This document shows positions 54,501 to 63,500 of a stretch of 64,000 nucleotides of DNA, piece by piece. Each line of letters starts with the position of its first letter. Within the stretch, counting starts at the first letter, position 1. The position numbers and the translations under genes were made by a program. The notes beneath the pieces were generated by a model. It saw nothing but the letters and a program-made list of their open reading frames with translations, made no database searches and had not been told where the DNA came from. The DNA lies in contig OZ023218.1 in assembly GCA_963995525.1 (NCBI GenBank), positions 52,018,139-52,082,138 of the forward strand, written 5' to 3'. The stretch is from Escarpia spicata. Lineage: Eukaryota > Annelida > Polychaeta > Sabellida > Siboglinidae.

Positions 54501-57500
54501 TAGTCCTACTAATACAATCATCTTGCCACCCTGGTCACATTGTGCGAGGGTGACCTACTTCTAAGTGTATTGATATCTGAACAGTCACCATTTAGAGTAA
54601 ATACAACTGTAGATATTTGAAAGAAATAATTACCTAAGTTAGTTTCACTATATTAAGTAAGTTTCAATTATTGTTTAAAAAAAAATTTCTACTAATCTAC
54701 AAATTTAATATTGCATTTTATTGTAATATCAAAACCAGTTATGAATGAAAACTGCCAAAATATCACCGGGTGCATATTTCATATGACACCTGCATTCAGT
54801 GCACACCTAAATATGATGTTGCGGTCGTTTGGAACGTAGAAGTCATGTAGTTCGTTTGTCTGGAAGGCGGAGTTCACCTCGCTGTGCTGCGGGGTTGGCA
54901 GCGGACTGAGCGAGCCAATGAGACGCAGGCGCCACCTACCAGGAGGAATCCCCTGCTCGACCGACCGCGCCTCAGCAACGAACGTGTAGCCATGCTGTGA
55001 AGAAGACCACTCATCAGTCAAACAAACCATCACATGACAACATTGGCCAATGGAACAAACCAACACATAACAAAACTGGCCAATCAAATAAATTTATACT
55101 GGACGACACTGGTCAATCAGATAATCTGTTACATGCAAAAATAGCCAATCAAACAATCTTACATAGAAAAACACTGGCCAATGAAACAACTTGACATAGA
55201 ACAACATTGGACAATCAAGCAACTGGGATAATATTGATAATCAGAAAAAAATTGACATCAGCCAATCAGAAGAACTCGCGTATAACAAGTAACAATACCT
55301 GCCAATCAGGAACTCTGACACACAACATTAAAGAAGGTTAGAATCACAAATACCAAATACATTCTGGCTGCAATGCAACTTACAGAGTTCTTCTTGTAGA
55401 CATATGGCGCCACCTTCTGGAAGATGCGAGGGACCTCCTCCTGCGTGTCATTGTTTATGACTCGCAGCATGCAGGTGGGGATGGAGGTGTACAACTTGGG
55501 CATACACAGCATGTCTTCTGTCACCTGGAAGACTTCCCTGTACAACAGTAGACACTTCATGACAGACCCTCCATCCTATACAACATGTCTTCTGTCACCT
55601 GAAAGACTTCCCTGTACAACAGTAGACACTTCAGGACAGGCCCTCCATCCTATAGGATATAATACACAGCATGTCTTCTGTCACCTGGAAGACTTCCCTG
55701 TACAACAGTAGACACTTCCTGACAGACCCTCCATCCTATAGACATAATATACAACATGTCTTCTGTCACCTGGAAGACTTCCCTGTACAACAGTAGACAC
55801 TTCCTGACAGACCCTCCATCCTGTAGACATAATACACAGCATGTCTTCTGTCACCTGGAAGACTTCCCTGTACAACAGTAGACACTTCATGATAGACCCT
55901 CCATCCTATAGACATCATACACAGCATGTCTTCTGTCACCTGGAAGACTTCCCTGTACAACAGTAGACACTTCATGATAGACCCTCCATCCTATAGACAT
56001 CATACACAGCATGTCTTCTGTCACCTGGAAGACTTCCCTGTACAACAGTAGACACTTCCTGACAGACCCTCCATCCTGTAGACATAATACACAGCATGTC
56101 TTCTGTCACCTGGAAGACTTCCCTGTACAACAGTAGACACTTCATGATAGACCCTCCATCCTATAGACATCATATACAACATGTCTTCTGTCACCTGGAA
56201 GACTTCCCTGTACAACAGTAGACACTTCATGATAGACCCTCCATCCTATAGACATCATATACAACATGTCTTCTGTCACCTGGAAGACTTTCCTGTACAA
56301 CAGTAGACACTTCATGATAGACCCTCCATCCTATAGACATCATACACAGCATGTCTTCTGTCACCTGGAAGACTTCCCTGTACAACAGTAGACACTTCAT
56401 GATAGACCCTCCATCCTATAGACATCATACACAGCATGTCTTCTGTCACCTGGAAGACTTCCCTGTACAACAGTAGACACTTCATGATAGACCCTCCATC
56501 CTATAGACATCATACACAGCATGTCTTCTGTCACCTGGAAGACTTCCCTGTACAACAGTAGACACTTCATAACATACCCTCCATCCTATACAACATGTCT
56601 TCTGTCACCTGAAAGACTTCCCTGTACAACAGTAGACACTTCAGGACAGGCCCTCCATCCTATAGGATATAATACACAGCATGTCTTCTGTCACCTGGAA
56701 GACTTCCCTGTACAACAGTAGACACTTCCTGACAGACCCTCCATCCTATAGACATAATATACAACATGTCTTCTGTCACCTGGAAGACTTCCCTGTACAA
56801 CAGTAGACACTTCCTGACAGACCCTCCATCCTGTAGACATAATACACAGCATGTCTTCTGTCACCTGGAAGACTTCCCTGTACAACAGTAGACACTTCAT
56901 GATAGACCCTCCATCCTATAGACATCATACACAGCATGTCTTCTGTCACCTGGAAGACTTCCCTGTACAACAGTAGACACTTCATGATAGACCCTCCATC
57001 CTATAGACATCATACACAGCATGTCTTCTGTCACCTGGAAGACTTCCCTGTACAACAGTAGACACTTCCTGACAGACCCTCCATCCTGTAGACATAATAC
57101 ACAGCATGTCTTCTGTCACCTGGAAGACTTCCCTGTACAACAGTAGACACTTCATGATAGACCCTCCATCCTATAGACATCATATACAACATGTCTTCTG
57201 TCACCTGGAAGACTTCCCTGTACAACAGTAGACACTTCATGATAGACCCTCCATCCTATAGACATCATATACAACATGTCTTCTGTCACCTGGAAGACTT
57301 TCCTGTACAACAGTAGACACTTCATGATAGACCCTCCATCCTATAGACATCATACACAGCATGTCTTCTGTCATCTGGAAGACTTCCCTGTACAACAGTA
57401 GACACTTCATGATAGACCCTCCATCCTATAGACATCATACACAGCATGTCTTCTGTCACCTGGAAGACTTCCCTGTACAACAGTAGACACTTCATGATAG

Positions 57501-60500
57501 ACCCTCCATCCTATAGACATCATACACAGCATGTCTTCTGTCACCTGGAAGACTTCCCTGTACAACAGTAGACACTTCATGATAGACCCTCCATCCTATA
57601 GACATCATACACAGCATGTCTTCTGTCATCTGGAAGACTTCCCTGTACAACAGTAGACACTTCATGATAGACCCTCCATCCTATAGACATCATACACAGC
57701 ATGTCTTCTGTCACCTGGAAGACTTCCCTGTACAACAGTAGACACTTCATGATAGACCCTCCATCCTATAGACATCATACACAGCATGTCTTCTGTCACC
57801 TGGAAGACTTCCCTGTACAACAGTAGACACTTCATGATAGACCCTCCATCCTATAGACATCATACACAGCATGTCTTCTGTCATCTGGAAGACTTCCCTG
57901 TACAACAGTAGACACTTCATGATAGACCCTCCATCCTATAGACATCATACACAGCATGTCTTCTGTCACCTGGAAGACTTCCCTGTACAACAGTAGACAC
58001 TTCATAACATACCCTCCATCCTATAGACATAATATACAACATGTTTTCTGTCACCTGGAAGACTTCCCTAGACAACAGTAGACACTTCCTGACAGACCCT
58101 CTATCCTGTAGACATAATACACAGCATGTCTTCTGTCACCTGGAAGACTTCCCTGTACAACAGTAGACACTTCATGATAGACCCTCCATCCTACACATCA
58201 TATACAACATGTCTTCTGTCACCTGGAAAACTTCCCTAGACAACAGTAGACACTTCATGATAGACCCTCCATCCTACACATCATATACAACATGTCTTCT
58301 GTCACCTGGAAAACTTCCCTAGACAACAGTAGACACTTCCTGACAGATGTTCCATCCTACACATCATACACAACAATTCACCATCCCTCCAATATATATC
58401 ACAGATCCTACCACACTGCACATTTGTGACAATGGTTCGGCCATAAAATACATGTCACCAAACTATGGAAAAGCCAAACTACATTCGCAGGAGTGAAAGT
58501 ATAGATTTTATTTTCCGAATTTTTTTAAACAACAAACAGTTGACTACCAGTATGAAAAATACAATTTGGAAATAATATCCTAAAAACTGCTTTTGTTTGG
58601 CTTGGATTGAATGGCATGATTTGAAATAAAAATATGTAACGTTGATTTTGTGTCTCAAAACTTGAATTCTTTGGGTGGGTCAAATTCAACCACCCGTAAC
58701 TTTGCAATGGACTGACTTTCACAGATGACACTGGTATCATTAAAATACTGAAATGTTTCCCTTCTATATAATTCTCATTACGCAATACACCTCAAATGTA
58801 CCTTAAAGTCTGAACCATCTCAACATGTCACATTTAAACAATACAATCAGAGTGTTGTCATCTTCATTACAACCATCCACCAACAGGTCACATTTAAACA
58901 ATACAATCAGAGTGTTATCATCTTCATTACAACCGTCCACCAACATGTCACATTTAAACAATACAATCAGAGTATTGTCATCTTCATTACAACCATCCAC
59001 CAACACATCACATTTAAACAATACAATCAGAGTGTTACCATCTTCATTACAACCATCCACCAACACATCACATTTAAACAATACAATCAGAGTGTTATCA
59101 TCTTCATTACAACCGTCCACCAACATGTCACATTTAAACAATACAATCAGAGTGTTATCATCTTCATTAGTTCGAGTTCGAGGCTATATTTGGCGGAGAT
59201 TGATCGTAGAAATTGGTGGTGTAAAAAGTGGATAAACAAGTGGAATTACTGATTGATAAGTATTATTTTTGCCTTAATATCATTCATAAAGTTGCAATAA
59301 ACATATATTGAGTAGCATTTGTGCTTAAAGTTAGTTAGTTAAAGTATTTTAGAACACCTTAGTATAGTGAGTGATAATAGGGTAACTCAGTAGGCGGCTT
59401 AGCCTTCGACAACTTGTAAACAAGATTTAACAAACCTGATTATGTGGTAGAATATATAGGAGATAAAGTAACAACCATCAAACTACTTACACAAGATAAT
59501 ATCTGTGTAAGCCAGTACTTGCTATATATTTTGGTTAGGTAGCATTGTTGTTAAAATTAAGCAAGGGCGATAGTCGGGCGGCGTAACCTAAATAAATAAA
59601 GCAGCCTAACATAACGTAATTGATTGTATTTAAATTAGGTCACTACCGGTGATGTTAGCGTTCGTATTAGGATAAATAGTCGGCTGTGAAATTGAAATTT
59701 TTAACCTAAAGTGTGCTGTAGTACACAGGAAACAGTCTTTATAAAGACTAAGTTAGTTAAGTTATTAAATAAATTCTGATCGGGATATGGCGCCTTGCAA
59801 GCGGAAAGTCAAGGCAAAGCGACACTTGGTGTGCGATCACTGCTACAGCTGGGTAGATTTTGCATCGTCCGGGTGTGGAAAGTCATGGGCAGAAACCATG
59901 GAGGAAGGATTCACCTTTCAGTGCATTGGATGTTGGAAGGTGGAGTGTTTGCAGAAGGAGATAGTTAGGTTGACAGATATTGTGAAGGGAATGGAGATGG
60001 GAATTAGCAAGGAGGCAGGTCGAACGGAGAGAGAAGACAGGGAGAGAGGTGAGGATACTGCAAGACTGAAGGAGAATAGCAGTGGCAAGAAAACTGAGGA
60101 AAGGAGATTGAGAGGAGAGAAGGTGATTGGAGGGGAAGAAATTGGAAAATCGACAACAGAAAACGTGACAAGCGTGAAGGTGACAGGGAAGAAAGTGACT
60201 GTAGAGAAGGAGGGAGGGAAGATGGAACGGGAGAGGAGAGAGGAAAATGAGACGGGACGAAAGAAGAAGGGACGAAGGGAAGTGAGAGCAAATGTGATAG
60301 AAGAGAAGTCGATAAAAGGGACGCTGACAGGAGGAAAGGTGACAAGAGAAAAAGCGACAGGAAAGAATGGATCGGAAGAGAATGTGACAGGAGAGAAGAC
60401 GGCAGGGGGGAAAGACAACAAACAGACAGATGCAAACCGAAGAAGGAGCTATTCTAAGGCAGTGATTGAGGGGGCAATGAGGAAAGAGAGGGTGTTTATG

Positions 60501-63500
60501 GGTGACTCCATTATGAGAAAGACGGACAAGACACTGAGCGAGGGGGAGGACATCGTTGTTTGTTTACCGGGGGCTAGGATTGAACATGTAACTGACAGGG
60601 TAGAGAAGGTATTGGGACATGGCAAGGGGGGGTCTATACTGGTACATGTAGGAACAAATAATGCAGACAGGGAGGGAACAACTGCGATAGTACAGAAGTA
60701 TAGACAGTTAGTGAGGAAGCTAAAGAAGACGAGAGTCGAACAGGTTATTTTGTCAGGAATTTTGTCAGTAATGGGAGGAAGGGGGGCAACGTATAGAAAC
60801 TGCAAGAGGATGGCGATCAATGCACTAGCTGAGCAGATGTGTGAAGAAGAGGGGGTGGGATTCACAGATTTATGGGGATACTTTGTTGGGAGGGAAGATA
60901 TGTACATGAGAGATGGCCTCCATCTTAGTGGAAAGGGGGCAGCAGTTTTCTCAGAGAATCTGCTGCAATCTGTTGACAGTGGGACAGGTTGCATCTATTT
61001 AAACTAGATTCGCAGGGGGGACTCACAGAAAAGCCTGAAAATGGAGGCATAGATAAAGACAGCACAAATAAATCAACAAATAACAGTCTGGAAAACTCTT
61101 CTGAAGCTGGATATAAATGTGTTTGTTTAAATGCAAGGAGTATAGTAAACAAAAGAAATGAACTAAACATTATGGTAGAAGATATTGACCCTCATATAAT
61201 AGGTATAACCGAATCCTGGACCACCACCGATATATCAGATGCTGAATTGGGACTGACAGGATATGTAATGTTTAGAAAAGATAGAATAGGAAGAAAGGGA
61301 GGTGGAGTTATTTTATATATTAAAGAATCTATTCAGGCTTATGAAATAAAATTAGAAAGAGAAGCAGATTGCGAAGAAGCTGTTTGGTGTAACATAGTTA
61401 CAGGAAACTTAACGTTGACGGTTGGGTTGGTTTATCGAAGTCCAAACATAAGCATAGAAGAGAATGAAAAAATACAAAACGCTATAAGGGAAGTAAGCAA
61501 ACGGGACTGTATTATTATGGGGGATTTTAACCATGGGCATATACAATGGAAATCTCTACAGAGTATGGGGAGAGAGGACCACAAGTTTTTAGTTTTAGTT
61601 CAAGATACATTCCTTTCTCAACATGTGCTAGAACCAACCAGGGGTGAGAATGTGTTAGACATAGTTTTGTCCTCACAGAATGAATTAGTTGACAATGTCA
61701 AGATATATGAGCCACTGGGGAGTAGCGATCACAACCAGATACATTTTACCATCAAAGTAAAATCAGAAAGGAATAGCAAAAAGCAGTATAGGAGAAATTT
61801 CCACAAAGGAAGGTATAAGGACATGAGGAAATATTTAGCAAAGATAGACTGGAATAAGACACTGAAAAATAAGACGGCAACAGAATGCTGGAATATATTA
61901 AAGAGTGAAATTAAGTGCATAATCGATAAATTTGTACCCTTCAAAAACCAAGGAAAACGGTCCAAAAAGAAACACTTATCGAAAGAAGCCATTAGAAAAA
62001 TTAAGTATAAACAAATGATGTGGAAGTCATATACATGTACTGGAAATGATGAAGACTACAACAATTATAAAGAAGCACTTAACCAAGCTACAGCTGAAAT
62101 TAGAAATTCAAAGAGAAGCTATGAACAACAATTAGCTAGTAATATAAAACATGACAGCAAGAGTTTTTATGCGTATGTTCGAAGCAAACAGAAAGTTCAA
62201 GATAAGGTCGGTCCTCTAGAAGATAGTGCTGGAAATATGATATCAGAGGGATTCATAATGGCAGAAGACCTGAATGAGTACTTTAGTTCAGTGTTTACGA
62301 GGGAAGATATTAGTTCACTGCCAATACCAAAGGCTAAGTTCAAGGGGGCAGATTCAGACTATTTAGGACAATTAATTGTAACCCCGGAAATGGTAGCTAA
62401 GAAAATAAGGGCTATGAAGGAAAATAAATCACCTGGAGTGGATGGTATTCCACCCAAACTACTATTGGAAATTGTAGAACAAATTAGCATACCACTTGCA
62501 ACAGTTTTCAACTTGTCATTAGAAGAGGGAGTGGTTCCTTTAGAATGGAAAGAAGCAAACATTATACCGTTATTCAAAAAAGGTTCGAGAAACAAGTCAG
62601 AGAACTATAGACCAGTCAGTTTAACATCAGTGATTTGTAAATTGGAAATCGGTATTGAGTGGGGTACCACAGGGATCAGTATTAGGTCCTATATTATTCT
62701 TAATATATATCAACGATTTGGATGATGAAATAACAAGCAAGGTGTTTAAATTTGCGGATGATACAAAAGTGTTTAGAAGGATTAAAAGTGATGGAAATAG
62801 ACAGCATTTACAAGATGATCTTGACGGGTTGATCAAATGGTCTGAAAAGTGGCAAATGCTGTTCAATTTTGGGAAATGTAAATGCCTCCACATAGGACAT
62901 GGGAACGAAGAGGTAGAATATACAATGGGGGGTACTGTACTAAGTACTACTGTAAAAGAAAAGGACTTAGGGTTAACCGTTAGTGCTGATATGAAGATTT
63001 CAGAGCAGTGCGGAATTGCAGCTTCAAAGGGAAATCAAATCCTTGGATTAATTAGGCGAAACATATAAGGAAAAAGAGCTAATAATACCGCTGTACAAAA
63101 CAATAGTTAGGCCTCATTTAGAATATTGTATTCAAGCGTGGAGGCCATATCGCAGGAAGGACATAGATATGCTAGAAAGAGTGCAGAGGAGAGCAACTAA
63201 AATGATACAAAATCTGAGGGATCTTAGTTATGAAATACGCCTAAAAAAATGCGGTTTAACAACACTAGAGACCAGGAGATTGAGAGGAGATCAGATAGAA
63301 GTGTTTAAAATATTGAAGGGTTATGAAAATATTGATAGAAATATGTTTTTCTCAGTTAAGAAAGATAGAAGGACTAGAGGACATGATCTTGCATTAGCAA
63401 AGGAGCAGAGTAGATTGGATATAAGAAAGTTTTCATTTTCACAAAGAACTGTAAATGAATGGAACAGATTACCTGCTGATTGTGTGGGTGCTAGTAGCGT

